DNA of 64,000 nt from Zygnema cylindricum (GCA_037447655.1 JBBHKE010000597.1:86083-150082), one strand, 5' to 3'; counted from the stretch's first letter, positions 10,471 through 21,339 are shown. Notes: generated by a model not told the origin, from the sequence alone. A program made the numbers and translations.

Positions 10471-12991
10471 GCACTCACAGGAGTTGCAGCCGCCGCTGCC
10501 AGGTCAGCCTTCGCTTGTAGAACTGCCGCATCAAAGACTGGATCTGAGATCTTGATGCTAGGAGCCATCAAAAGAGGTTGACGCTCCTTGTAATCTGCCT
10601 ATGCCCCTCCAAAAAGTTAGTTGACTATCATGGAGAAGAGGGTTGTCTCGAAGTCATCTGGAATGGCTCCTCCCCTATACTTATTGATTTCCGATTGTGT
10701 GAAAGATTTCCACAACAATTCGAAATCTAAAAATGCGATCCTGGAGCTATCTCGTGTAAAGATCCGGATTTACCCCATTTCTTCTTCTTCCTCTGCAGTA
10801 TTGGTGAAATGGGAAGAGGAAGGCCCGGTGGGACTGACAAACTGAGCAGGCGAGATGACTCCCTTGTCCTCTTCCTCAAGACCAGAACGGTCTCCTCTCC
10901 TAATAAAAGGTGTTACCCTTAGAGGTGTGGATCCCCCTCCCACAAAAGAAGTACCCGGGCCTAAGAATATGGTCAAGGGAAGGATGTTCCACCCTGGTAG
11001 GACCCCTGGTCCTCTTAGTGCGGAGGGACCGCTGGAAGACCTTGCTCTCGAAGAAGATGCTTGATTTCCTACTCCTCTATCTCCAACTACGTATTGTTCT
11101 TCCCTGAGAATTTTCTCCACCGATGGAATGAGGAGATTAGGTCTAGGTCTTTTGGGAAGAGGTGGTGTCGGAAAAGGGGACGATTGGAAGCTTTGAAGAG
11201 AAGGTGTCTGTCTCTTGATAGGTGTTTGTTACCTAAGCCATCTCCGGGAAGTCTCGAGAGGAGGAGTTCCTAAACTGGAAGATGGGGAACGCCGGTGAAG
11301 AGGTGAATAATCATCGTGTCGCTAGGGTAAAAGTGGTGGATTCGGTGACCCACGTAACACTGCAGCAGGAGAAAGTGCTGGCGAAGGCAGGGAGGTGAGA
11401 CAATCTTCGGGCTCTGTAGTAGGTCTCGGGGATGGAGAAGAATGCGGCGGAGGAGGAGAAGGTGAGAGCTCGGGAGATCCTCATGGAGAGGTGGAAAGAG
11501 GTGTGGACGCCCTCAAGGGAATGTGAATCCTCTCGTCCGGTCCTAACTCCACCAAAGCCTCCACGGTAGTAGACACCTCCACCGAGAGAAAGGTAGTCTC
11601 TCCACGAGGAGCCGAAGCGAGTTCATAAGGTAAATTTGCACCCAAACCCTTCACATTAAGTCTTGTGTTTCCCTCCCCTTTCCATTGAAAAGGAGGCTCT
11701 CGGCTTGGCTCCAAGGACAGAGGAGAAGTCCTCGCAGGTGGCGCTTTGGAATGCGACCCTTTCTTTGGTGTAGGAGGAATCTTCTCGCTGAGAATCCTAC
11801 TTGTCCTACGTCGAGCTTCCCTAATAAGCGTCAATTCATGTTCCCAAACCTTTCGCCTTTCTTCCTCTACGGCCTCCTAATCTACAATGGTGGGTTTGGC
11901 CCCCGCTTAGCCTATTCCTGGGATTTTAGAACTTCCACTAGTCATTTGGCTTTTTCAACCACTTTGGTAAGATCCGCTATCTCCATCCCCGAAATTTCGG
12001 GATCATCAGGACTGGTCTGCCACCTTCCCTCAAACAAATCTTTGGGTCCGTACCCAGAATCTCTTGATTTGTCGGTTTGGATCTCCAAACCCATCGGCAT
12101 GGCGAACACGCGTTGCTGTAGGAGCAGGTCTCTCGGTTGAGGTTGACAAAGTAATTGGGGACATCTCCTCCTTGGGAAGGGGTGCGAATCTCCCCTTGCT
12201 GTCTCGGTGGTCAAACCTCTTTCCCCTCAATGGATCTGGTGCTTTTCTCTCGATACCCCCTTCTCCTCTACGAGGCCGCGAAGAGGTGCGTCCTCGAAGG
12301 GTCTCTTGGCTGTGATGTCCTGAGAGGAAGATGGGGGAGGGGGAGAATATAGAGCTCTATGTGTTCAGTCCTCCATTGACTGTTAAGAGCAGCTCTTCGA
12401 TGAAATGCTCAAAATCTCCACCACCCCTCCCACGAGTCTAACCACTTTGACTCGATCTGTCCGAGTCACTCTTTGTACAAACTCTTTAATCACCTTCAGC
12501 TCATGGAGGTAGTGAAGGACAAGGAGTTCTTTACGACTTGGGCGACGTAGATCCGTCAAAATTGCGCGGTCAATCTGAATCTCATCCCCAGGAATCTCAA
12601 ATCTGGTGTGAAGCACGACATGTAGAAGAGGACCCAAATGGGGCTCCCTCCGAGCCTACTGCTTTGGCCAAGCCTTGGGAGACACTCCGTTCCTTTCCTG
12701 GGCCTCATCACGGACTTCCCTCTTTTCCTCAGCATATGCCCTGGCGACCTCCACCAAGGAAGGGTAATGTTCTGGAGTCAGACTTGGAGGAGGTGGAGGG
12801 GAAGAAGCACCAGCCGGTACCTTGGCCGGAGAATGAAAGACAATCTCCATGGGTTCAGACTCCACGGACCTTTGAGAATGTCCCTCCTTTACAAGCCTCT
12901 CATGCCAACCCTGCTCTCCAGATCCGTTATCTAGAGTCACTCCTCCCGACATGATGACATAGGTAACGAGAGAAAGAGTAATGAATGTCAC
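10471..12991 (-). pseudogene. Gypsy B gag N-terminal part, long and low-complexity, broken
   Basis: The minus strand from an ATG near 12991 down to the MITE encodes a Pro/Ser/Glu-rich protein collinear with element C 22630-25060. Shared blocks include PSLTPEHYPSLVEVARAYAE, TLIREARRRTSRIL, DERIHIPLRA, SPAQFVSPTGPSSSHFTN and a LQ-rich capsid part. Several stops and frame changes break it into pieces (12656-12991, 11481-11834, 10770-11120). This N-terminal region of more than 700 residues is unusually long for gag. I recognise no enzyme domain in it. Confidence 0.7.
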
Positions 12992-13139
12992 TAGAGCTCA
13001 CTTCCAAAAAGAGAGCTTCCAAAGTTAAATCACCTATCTCCTCTAATCCGAGCAGACAGGTGGTGCTTTTCACTACTCTGCTTCCCCTACAATAAGTCGA
13101 TCGCACTTGTTCCCTCAAAAACCACTGTCCTGATCTAAG

Positions 13140-14243
13140 GGGTTTCAGTTTACTCCGGGATGGTCACTCCAAAGCAAAAAGAACTCCAGATGAAGACACA
13201 AATGCACTACCACATAGAAATATATAGGTCATTGGTTTGGCTTTCCAGATTTAACAATATCACCTCACCCCAGAAAAGAGAATAAAAGAAAGAGAATGTG
13301 AAATATAGCGAAGCAAGCTTAACATACCCTAGCAATAAAGGATGACAATGAGATAAAGCAGATCCCTCTCCCGATTGTATCGTAAATAGGTATGGTGCTC
13401 CTTCAACCTTCGATGTCCGCAACTTGGAACCGACTAGACTCTTCTCGGTTTGAAACAGCAAAAAGTCCGAAAATCACCCAAAAAGCAGATAGTGCCAACC
13501 ACCCGCCCAGACTGTGATTCCCAGAATAGACAGATAAAAAAAAACAAGATGGTAATAGAGTCGAAAGAGAACAAAGATTTTCCAAAAGAAGGTTTGTTGG
13601 AAATTCTGAGGGTTTTCATAGGAGACAGTACTGATAAGCAACTTGTCTACTTTGACCCCAAGTGGCTTATACATCAAAGTTTGTCAAATTGCAGGTCGAA
13701 AAATCAAAGCTATGCTATTAACCAATGAGCGACAAGCAAGTGAAATTGAATAGACATAAGACAAAAATAATCTGTTTTTTACTTGGGGCAAAAAAATTTG
13801 CTCCGGACTCTAGCTAGATCAGTAGCCGGAAGTTATTATTTGGTCCACTATTAAAAGACAAAGTCGTTAAAAAGACACTAACTTGCCAGACTTTGACCTA
13901 ACGTAATTAATGGACCAAAAGTCAGGCGAGCCTGAGCTAAATTCCTACTGACGGCTAACAGTATAATCTAGATGCATATCCGGAAAGTTACGTGGCAATC
14001 CATAATGTACCCCCCTCGGAGGCTGTCGGAAACTGGTCCCATGTAACTGAATTGCAATCTTTGAAACAGTAGAACTTGGTCATTCGGCCTCCGTTAGACA
14101 CAAAATAAAGTGTGTTCCGCTCAATTTAGGAAAAACAAGGATCACGTCCGGCTTGGTGCACTCACTCCTCCATACTTTGACAAACGTAAATGGTAAAAAG
14201 GGCCCGGAAATCCTTGGTGATATACAGGTGTGCCTGAAAAGCA
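13140..14243 (-). repeat. 5' LTR and leader of gypsy B (inverted copy of 21340-22440)
   Basis: Reverse complement of 21340-22440 over about 1.1 kb with frequent point differences. The outer end reads TGCTTTTCAGG on the minus strand, giving a canonical TG start at 14243. Homology with the other copy stops exactly there. The inner LTR edge and primer-binding site are not certain. Confidence 0.75.
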
Positions 14244-14776
14244 CACGAGCGTGACATCTATAGACGAGCAAGGTGTACATTTGCTAAGTTACTCACACAA
14301 TGGGGAGGGAACAACAGCTCAAAACATGGTAAGGGATGCTATCGATGCCGTGGGTGATGAAGCAGGTTACACAATCAAGCGTAAGGTGTCTCACCTATTA
14401 CCACTACGTTCTCAATCTAGGGGTACACGGGGTCCTCGTGTGGATCTAGTTTTTCAACATGGCGCGGCGAGAACATTAAAGGACATAATCCTCACACACC
14501 CTGCCGGATCCCATGTTTCCTCGCGCGCAACATTACATACTGGTGTTACAGCTCGGGATGCAGCGGCTTCGAAAGAACGTGACTACGCGCACTAAGACCG
14601 AGCTGATACTTTCACACCATTTGCTTTAGAGGTATTGGGGACCTTAGACTCGTCTTTTGACATTTTTTTGCCCGATTGCGCTCAACGATCTTTCAAAGTC
14701 AAAGGGCCGAGAAGCCCTTCTCCAGCTCTCATGTCAACTTTCTATTGCCAACGCATCTTTGTCGCCCTTTAACGTT
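14244..14776 (+). pseudogene. Fragment resembling the C-terminal domain of a non-LTR retroelement protein
   Basis: Open from 14230 to 14595, continuing in frame after one TAA to about 14770. Visible blocks are MVRDAIDAVGDEAGYTIKRK, PRVDLVF, RTLKDIILTHPAG and, after the stop, FTPFALEVLGTL and QRIFVAL. This order (R-x-D-L-V, then a D-hydrophobic strand, then PFALE-x-LG) resembles, from memory, a domain at the C-terminus of some algal and oomycete LINE-like polyproteins. It may be a restriction-enzyme-like fold. I am not sure of the family. The upstream part is cut by the LTR of gypsy B at 14243. Confidence 0.45.
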
Positions 14777-15572
14777 CCCAAGCTTCGTCCATTATCCAAC
14801 AGAGCACGGTGGTGACTGATGGCCGAGGACTGCGAGACTAACCGTCTCGCCACCCGGCACATATAGACAATTTCCATAACTTTGATCTTTAGTTGGGCTT
14901 AGTTTGAGGCTTTAGCGGCTAGGTTAGTTCGTAGTGTTTAAAAAGTTTGGTTTTGTTGTACTTGCTTTTTTTCTTTCCTTTTAGGCTTTCATCCATTTTT
15001 GTTGTGTTTTTAGTCCTTGATGTTGGTCTTTAACCTTTGTTGGTCATCAATACTTTTTAGTGACAATCATGTTTTTTACTTTGATTGTATTACCATCGCG
15101 TTATTGGAAATAGAATCTAATTTACAATTGGTGACGCCAACAAAAACAGCGACAATTGTAGACGTTTAGATTTTTGTAACTTTTGAGACATTGTAGATGT
15201 TTAGGGTTATGTGACATTGTGACGCCATGCTCACTTGTGACAACGTCAATATCACAAATTCAAGAAATTTCCGCCATGGTTATCCAATTTTGTTTTTTTT
15301 GACTTTTTTCATTCGACTTAGCATAAAATATACTTAGAGGTAGTCAAAAGAATTATTTTTCAAATATCTTTCATTTCATACCACTATTGTCATGCCTCAT
15401 TTTAAAAAGTGAGAAATAAAAGCGATAATGTAAAAGGGAGAGGGGAGAGGCGACGACGGCGCAAACTTCTGGAAAGGACCCCCATGAATGAAAGTGGAGG
15501 TCCGAGACCCTGCAGATTTTTTTCCTTAAATGCTTGTCTTTTCTGTACATACACGTGACAGGTAGTGAGAAA
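14777..15572. other. Unassigned AT-rich sequence
   Basis: No gene is recognised. T-rich tracts follow the LINE-like fragment and could be its 3' untranslated region. Nothing else can be supported. Confidence 0.3.
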
Positions 15573-15663
15573 AATAGCGAGTGCTCTCCCTCGTCATAAA
15601 ATTTTCCCTCTCGTGTGACGCGTGCGTGGACCATTTTTCATTCGTTGTTTGGGCAATACTTTC
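15573..15663 (+). repeat. Left copy of 91-bp direct repeat flanking the TRIM
   Basis: Starts AATAGCGAGTGCTCTCCC and ends TACTTTC directly against the 5' LTR. A near-identical 90-bp copy lies at 16175-16264 directly after the 3' LTR. It is far longer than the 5-bp target duplications normal for LTR elements. Confidence 0.8.
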
Positions 15664-15768
15664 TGTTGGATTGGCAAGTGAAGCCGGTCTAATATGGGGT
15701 AGAATATGGAAATAACTATACTCAAGCCGCTCTTAATAAATGGGTACAAACCCGCCAGTCTCTACATC

Positions 15769-15840
15769 GAGCTGGTTGCACAGTGGTAGTGCGTTCGCAC
15801 TTGAAGTGAAAGGTCCCAGGTTCGAACCTTGGCTGGCTCA
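15769..15840 (+). other. tRNA-like module with pol III A and B boxes inside TRIM LTR1
   Basis: A 72-base segment folds as a cloverleaf. The acceptor stem is GAGCTGG with CTGGCTC (seven pairs with wobbles). The D stem is GCAC/GTGC with loop AGTGGTA. The anticodon stem is TTCGC/GTGAA. The T arm is CCAGG-TTCGAAC-CTTGG. Box A (TTGCACAGTGG) and box B (GGTTCGAACC) are in normal spacing. The anticodon loop ACTTGAA lacks the usual U33, so I do not call a functional tRNA. Confidence 0.75.
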
Positions 15841-16053
15841 ATTTTCCTAAGTGTAGGACATGCCGAATCCCGGATTTCTAGAAAATCTATTATTGTATCA
15901 AAGCTAGCGCGATTGCGGATGGTTTGACCGGCTTTCCCGTGAGGGGGGGTGTTGGATTGGCATGTGAAGCCGGTCCAATACGAGGTAGAATATGGAAATA
16001 TCCATACTCGAGCCGCCCGTAATAAATGGGTAGGGACCCGCCAGTCTCTACAT

Positions 16054-16126
16054 CATGCTGGTGGTATAGTGGTAGTGTGTTCACAGCTGTAGTGAAAGGT
16101 CCCAAGTTCGAACCATGATTGGCTCA
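16054..16126 (+). other. tRNA-like module inside TRIM LTR2, degraded
   Basis: Same position in LTR2. The D arm and the T-loop core (AGTTCGAACC) persist, but stem pairs are lost. Confidence 0.6.
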
Positions 16127-16174
16127 ATTTTCCCAAGTGTGGGACATGCCGAATCGAAGATTTCTAGGAAATCT

Positions 16175-16264
16175 AATAGCGAGTGCTCTCCCTCGTCTTA
16201 AAATTTTCCACTAGTGTGGCGCGTGCGTGGACCATTTTTCATTCGTTGTTTGGGTGGTACTTTC
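16175..16264 (+). repeat. Right copy of the 90-bp direct repeat flanking the TRIM
   Basis: Matches 15573-15663 with about six differences, ending at the same TACTTTC. Confidence 0.8.
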
Positions 16265-16696
16265 CCTCAATTCCAGTCGCAAAGCGATTTCTGATGATTT
16301 TATTTGACGGGCTGGATTCTCTTGCTCGGGGGTCAAAAAAAGGAAAACGCCAAAATGCGTTCACATGATGACAAACATAAAGTACATTCAAAGTATCGAC
16401 GTGACGTTTGCTGTACTTTTAAAGAATTGATTTTTTTGTACGTCTAAAGTTTTTATCGTACCAAATTGCGTTTTGGGTGAAAACGACAAAAAAAAGTCGA
16501 TACTATATTACATGGGGACATACCCTAACCAGTTTTTCCGGTTTTTGGGAAAAATGACGTGGCTCATGACTACGGGCTTTGCTCACTCAGTGAGCCAAAA
16601 TCGACCATTTAAGGGTCGTTGACTTGCGAAATTTGGCGTGCGGAATCTTAATGGTTTCGTAATGATTGCATTTTTATCCTCGAGAAATCTGTGGAC
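16265..16696. other. Unassigned intergenic sequence
   Basis: AT-rich with several short T runs. No gene or element end is recognised. Confidence 0.3.
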
Positions 16697-17261
16697 TACA
16701 CCGCCAATCGCTATAAGCGTAATGTATACTAATTCCGTCTCGCCTTTTTTTTTTCAAATTCTCAAATACCACAACTTTTTCTTTTCTTTTCTTTACACCA
16801 TTTGGGGTTTTTTTCCAAGTACCGTACAAAACGAAAGGATGTTGTCTTTTAAATAGTGTCGTGTACGGTTAGCGTCTGACCGTACAAAATCGTACCTTTT
16901 TAAGTGAAAAAGTATAATTAATGAGTTTTAGTAACCGCCGACGCATGAGAATATACGCTATAAAAAGGGGGTGAAATCAGGCTGTCAAATATCACGTTCG
17001 CACATATTCGTCCTGCAACCATGTTTCGAATGTGTGAACGTACGATTTGTGTACGATTTGTCATATTTTGTACAAATACCTATATTAGTGTAAGCATGTT
17101 TGTGACCGACATTTATATTTTTCAAAGACCCAAATTAGAATTATTAAAAAATTAGAATGTATGTTTTTTTTCAAAATTTTCAAATTCTTAATTAGGGTAA
17201 ACCACGGTAATTATTCATATACGCTAAAGAAACCTCTAAGCTAATAGCGATTGGCGGTGTA
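16697..17261. mobile_element. Longer MITE-like element with the same terminal repeats
   Basis: Begins TACACCGCCAATCGCTAT and ends ATAGCGATTGGCGGTGTA, inverted copies of each other. It is 565 bp, against about 201 bp for the three following units. It could be a longer relative or a unit carrying an insertion. No transposase ORF is seen. Confidence 0.65.
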
Positions 17262-17274
17262 CAATACAATACAG

Positions 17275-17884
17275 TACACCGCCAATCGCTATTAGAGTTT
17301 ATAACGCTAATTCGGTGCCCCTAAATTTTGACCCCAAAACCTGAAATAGAATTAATAACGCTATTAAAGTACGTGGATCATAATCTGCCACGTCTCAGGC
17401 ACTAAATTAGAATCAATAACGCTAATTTTTTTTTGACGCTATTTAATCCTTGACTCTAATAGCGATTGGCGGTGTACTGTACACCGTCAATCGCTATTAG
17501 AGTATATAACGCCAATTCGGTGCCCTTTTTTCAAAAAAAAAAACCTGAAATACAATTAATAACGCTATTTAAGTAGGTGGACCATAATCTACCACGTCTC
17601 ATGTACTAAATTAGAATCAATAACGCTAAATTTTTTTTGACGCTATTTAATCCTTGACTCTAATAGCGATTGGCGGTGTACTGTACACCGCCAATCGCTA
17701 TTAGAGTATATAACGCCAATTCGGTGCCCTTTTTTGAAAAAAAAAAACCTGAAATACAATTAATAACGCTATTTAAGTAGGTGGACCATAATCTACCACG
17801 TCTCATGTACTAAATTAGAATCAATAACGCTAAATTTTTTTTGACGCTATTTAATCCTTGACTCTAATAGCGATTGGCGGTGTA
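17275..17884. repeat. Tandem array of three about 201-bp MITE units with shared inverted ends
   Basis: Units are 17275-17476, 17480-17680 and 17684-17884, separated by CTG, with a period of about 204 bp. Each starts TACACCG(C/T)CAATCGCTAT and ends ATAGCGATTGGCGGTGTA. TA at each outer end fits a Tc1/mariner target site. Units 2 and 3 are almost identical. Unit 1 is more diverged. Adjacent ends form long perfect palindromes at the junctions. Confidence 0.8.
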
Positions 17885-18289
17885 CTAAATTTCTGTACTG
17901 ACGCGCGTTTTTAACTTCTAAAAATAAAAACAGGAAAATAGAGCTGCCCGACATAACTTTAAGGAAATTTCGAATGAAAGAAATTGAATCGCCCAATTTG
18001 AGATTACCCCAAGTAAAAAATGAGACGAGTAAGAAAGCCGGAAAAAAATGTTTTTTCACATACTTTTATTTTTACCATATTTTTTTTTTACTTTTATTTT
18101 TACCATATTTTTTTTTTTCACTTTGTTTTTACTGGTGACCTGGCGCATTCACTGTGGCCAAAACTGTGACAGCTGTCATCGCATCAGCAAAAAATATTGT
18201 CAACGCTAAAATCGACCCCATTTGACTTTACCACTTTTGCCCCTCGACTGGGACAAATATCCAGACGCCGCCGCCTTGAAACCCAGACG
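17885..18289. other. Unassigned AT-rich sequence between MITE array and gypsy G
   Basis: Contains a repeated TTTTTATTTTTACCATA-like stretch at about 18063-18120. No coding sequence is recognised. Confidence 0.3.
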
Positions 18290-18345
18290 ATAATTAATAA
18301 CGCCAGCGATGCGACTATTGGAGGGATCTTTATGCATGATTAGGG
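18290..18345 (+). pseudogene. Gypsy G RNase H, left piece
   Basis: Frame reads INNASDATIGGIFMHD, the catalytic strand of a gypsy RNase H with the first T-D altered to N-N, up to TAGGG at 18341-18345. The rest continues after the solo LTR at 19395. Confidence 0.65.
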
Positions 18346-19394
18346 TGTAGAAACTAATGGTTTTAAAGTATTTTCTAGGTCTGGATAGAAATAAAGAAGC
18401 CGAGGCAGTCTACCTCTAACTTCTCTCTCCAACTCTCAAACTTGTCGCAGTCACTGAGAAATTGGAGAGGAAGCTAGAGCCATGGCTACCTAGGCTATCT
18501 TGAGGTTTACGGGAAATTTATACTAGTTTAGGGATTATTTACTAAAAGGATTATGCCGCCGACAGGATTTGATCCTGGAACCTGCCGGCCGACAGATTGT
18601 AGATAGCCGGTAGCCTTAGCCGTTAGGTCTAGAAGTAGTCTTACGTTGCATATAGTACGATATTTATATAAACATTAATACGTAGGTTAAATCATTTAAC
18701 TGTAACTGTGTACGGTATACATAGAGCAGGTAATGTATAAGTACGGAATACGGTACATGCACAAAATCAATACCGCCCATTTTATTTCGTAAGTGAAACG
18801 AATACCGCGCATGTATTTATTACGGCTACGATTAAATTAGATTCTAATCGGACGGCCGGAATTAGCGCCGAGATCGCGGAAGAAGATTTCGGCGGTTTGT
18901 GGTCATCGCCACATCGGATGACGCGTGGCGAAATTACATTGGATCGTGGAATCTCCGGAGATTATGGCACCGAATCCGGATATGACATGTGTCGACATTT
19001 GGGACATGTCGTACAATGTTCGTACATAAAGTACACCGGCAGCTGTACTTTTGCGTACGGAACTGTATTTTGATTGGTTCCGTACATCAGTAGATAGAGT
19101 CTGTGAGAGAGATAGGACTTAGAAAAATTAGGAGATAGGACCCTCTCTCCCAGAGAGCTTCTGTACAAAAGGTCAACTTTGACCCTTCATAACTTACTGC
19201 TCAGGGGAGCAAATTCAGAGATTCTTTTTGCTATCGACTCAGGGGAGTCTTGTCTTCACAGGGGTGAAGGTGGTTAGAGTTTTTGTCTGCCATGGTGGCA
19301 GTTATTTTTGCTTAAACACAAAGGGTTAAGGATTATCCTAGAGGCTTCTTGGAAGCTGTCCACTCTGAGGACTTATGGAGGTCTCAGAGTTTCA
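18346..19394 (+). mobile_element. Solo copia LTR (J family) inserted in gypsy RNase H
   Basis: 1049 bp, from TGTAGAAACTAATGG to CTCAGAGTTTCA. Flanks are TAGGG and CAGGG, a 5-bp target duplication with one change. Joining the flanks restores the RNase H reading, so the LTR is a clean insertion that lost its interior by LTR recombination. It carries a tRNA-like module on the minus strand near 18553-18635. Confidence 0.8.
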
Positions 19395-19729
19395 CAGGGC
19401 AAGGGCCTTCAACCCGTTGCCTACGACAGTGAAAAACTAAAGGCATCGGAATTTAACTGGGCCACGCATGAAAAGGAGACAATAGCAATTATTAATGCGT
19501 TGGAAGTTGGAAATGCTACGTGCAAGCGAAGCGGATCACCATCATCACCGATCACCACGCCTTACAATATCTTCAAACACAGCCAAAGCTGTCAAAGAAA
19601 CATGTGCGATGGATGAAGATTCTTCAGACCTTCGGACCACAGTTAACTATTGAGTCTAAACCGGGTAAGACAATCCTCACAAATGCCCTTTCGAGAAGAC
19701 CAGGAGTGGCTGTGCCAGTGATGGAGTAG
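19395..19729 (+). pseudogene. Gypsy G RNase H, right piece
   Basis: Continues as QGKGLQPVAYDSEKLKASE and FNWATHEKETIAIINALE. A one-base frame change follows near 19515, then RITIITDHHALQYLQTQ and SKPGKTILTNALSRRP to a stop at 19727. This is a different gypsy lineage from A by sequence. No RT or integrase remains, because the element is cut by the LTR of element D downstream. Confidence 0.75.
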
Positions 19730-19734
19730 GGTTC

Positions 19735-20115
19735 TCAACCATCGAAGAATCGAAGCGAAATTTTTGTGAGCAAGGACACCACAGCGTTAACAAAGCACAG
19801 GATCCGAAAATCAACTCAGTGACAAGTCTTGTGCGTGTCTGATTAACTTGAGGGAAGGGCCCACAGCCCAGAGTCTTCGGCATTGGAGTCCTCCAAATAA
19901 ACCTCGAATGCGAATGCTTCCCAAAAAATGATGATCATGCCCATTGCTGCCCACATCACTCCCTTGGATATGCATGCAAAATACGAGAGAGGCATGAGCA
20001 TGGAATAGGGATGAGGGTAGGAGGAATGCGAAAGTTATCCCCTCCTCCTTCCTTTCCCCCCCTGGCCGGGGGAAGGGATTAGGGTCTTGGCAATCCGGCT
20101 GATATCCCAATTTCC
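19735..20115 (-). repeat. Probable 3' LTR remnant of gypsy D
   Basis: Lies downstream, in minus-strand sense, of a purine tract AAGAGGGGGGGGAAAT at about 20105-20120, itself just after the PHD finger end of element D. No second LTR copy is available, so the assignment rests on position only. Confidence 0.4.
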
Positions 20116-20595
20116 CCCCCCTCTTAGTCAACCTGGACTAAGATGTGAAAACAATTACCCACTCGATTTGCAGTTTCCACAAAACCAGATGCTAGAGTGT
20201 ATATGATGTGGCTCCTAAGAGGAGGGGAGACAGGCTGAATGCAAACAGTGACCACATTGATGGCAGACCAATAGGTGGTGCAGCTAGGAAGATTGATTGC
20301 AAGGTGAGGAACAAGAGGGAGGATCGGCACAGTAAGCTAAGTGGAAAGTTGGTTCGTCTTCCAATCCCCGAAGATGGCAGTGGGCCACATTCATGTGATT
20401 ATTTTTAATTGGTCGACCATCTTTCCCCTCCAAAGTAAGAACCCCTTTGTTGGACACCTCGACCACTTTCAATATTACTCTCCTGACATAAATATCCAGC
20501 GTGTCTTTCTTCTGTTGCATTCGATATACAAAGTCTCCCAGCATAAATTGTCGCTGTCCGGCACATAATTCCCACTCCGGCGCTGAGAATACCAC
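20116..20595 (-). pseudogene. Gypsy D integrase C-terminal domain and PHD finger, frameshifted
   Basis: The minus strand encodes the same C-terminal arrangement as element A. GDFVYRMQQKKDTLDIYVRR and VVEVSNKGVLTLEGKDG form the barrel domain. A PHD remnant follows, with LLVCHQCGHCLHSAC, then after a frame change WFCGNC. The C-x2-C-x4-H-x2-C core is intact, but the first Cys pair is irregular (C-x3-C). Stops near 20275 and 20220 break it. Confidence 0.75.
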
Positions 20596-21339
20596 AATTG
20601 ATCTCGGTGTTGAGCCGCTTGCAAATTGCCCATGGCGAGAGGCATCTCTCGGTGAAAACCTTGGCCCTGTCAGCGATCAATTTTTCTACTGTCCCCTTGT
20701 CATCCATCTCTGGTAAGACCACCGCCTGGGCCGATGCAGCTCCGGGCAAGATGGGATGTCGTTCAAATAGAATGAAATAAGGGCTTTAGGAGTGGTGAGA
20801 AGTCTGCCCGCAAAATCTGTAACTTATAGCAATCCAAGGAACTTTTCAGTCCCACTCCCCCAAATCTTCTTCCACGGCATATTTTCGTAGTGACCGCTTC
20901 ACTGTCTGTACGCACCTTTCAGCTTAACCGTCGGCTTGAGGGTTGTCACGGCTGGTCAGCCGCTGGTCGACCAAGCATTTTTCCAAGAGGTTGGAAAATT
21001 CTTCGGCAAATTCGGAGCCTTGGTCGGTCAGAACTTTCGCAGGCGCTCCCAATTAGGCCAACACCCTTTGCAAAAAGGCATCTGTAATTGCCTTAGACTC
21101 CTTCCGGGACAAAACACCCAACTCGATCCACTTGGAAAAATGTTCAATCATGACCACCACAAAGCGGTTCCTCTACCTGCTGGTCGGAAAGGGTCCCAAA
21201 AGATCCAACGACCACCGATAAAACATCCCTCGGATAGGCAGCGAATGAAGCTCTGTTCCGCCCTTTTTGTCAAAAGTTGCCTTAACGCGATCGCATGAGG
21301 AGCAAGTTTGCACAATTCGGTTGACTTGTCAAGCTCTTT
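20596..21339 (-). pseudogene. Gypsy D integrase core, cut by element C
   Basis: Minus-strand integrase. CSSCDR closes the HHCC finger near 21290. LPIRGMFYRWSLDLLGPFP follows, then VLTDQGSEF and RDNPQADG with a TAA, then AERCVQTVKRSLRKY. The three catalytic acidic residues are present. Stops include a TAG after the glycine-rich turn, TAA before GAPAK and TAA before AERC. The zinc finger is truncated at 21339, where the LTR of element C starts. C therefore inserted into this integrase. Confidence 0.8.

Larger units (their letters stand above)
15664..16178 (+). mobile_element. TRIM (miniature LTR retrotransposon) with 57-bp interior
   Basis: LTR1 is 15664-15892 (229 bp, TGTTGGATTGG start) and LTR2 is 15950-16178 (229 bp). 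Between them lie only 57 bases. These hold a PBS (TTGTATCAAAGC, a decayed form of the initiator tRNA-Met 3'-end complement), a short spacer, and a polypurine tract GTGAGGGGGGG. There is no coding capacity, so it must be mobilised in trans. A third LTR of the family at 26156-26381 keeps the better PBS TGGTATCGGAGC. Both LTRs contain a tRNA-like module. Confidence 0.85.

Noticed and set aside
15769-15840. Functional tRNA gene
   Set aside because: U33 is missing, the copy is inside an LTR, and the sibling copy is degraded.
17275-17884. CRISPR-like array
   Set aside because: Units are about 201 bp with inverted ends and no unique spacers. This is a MITE array.
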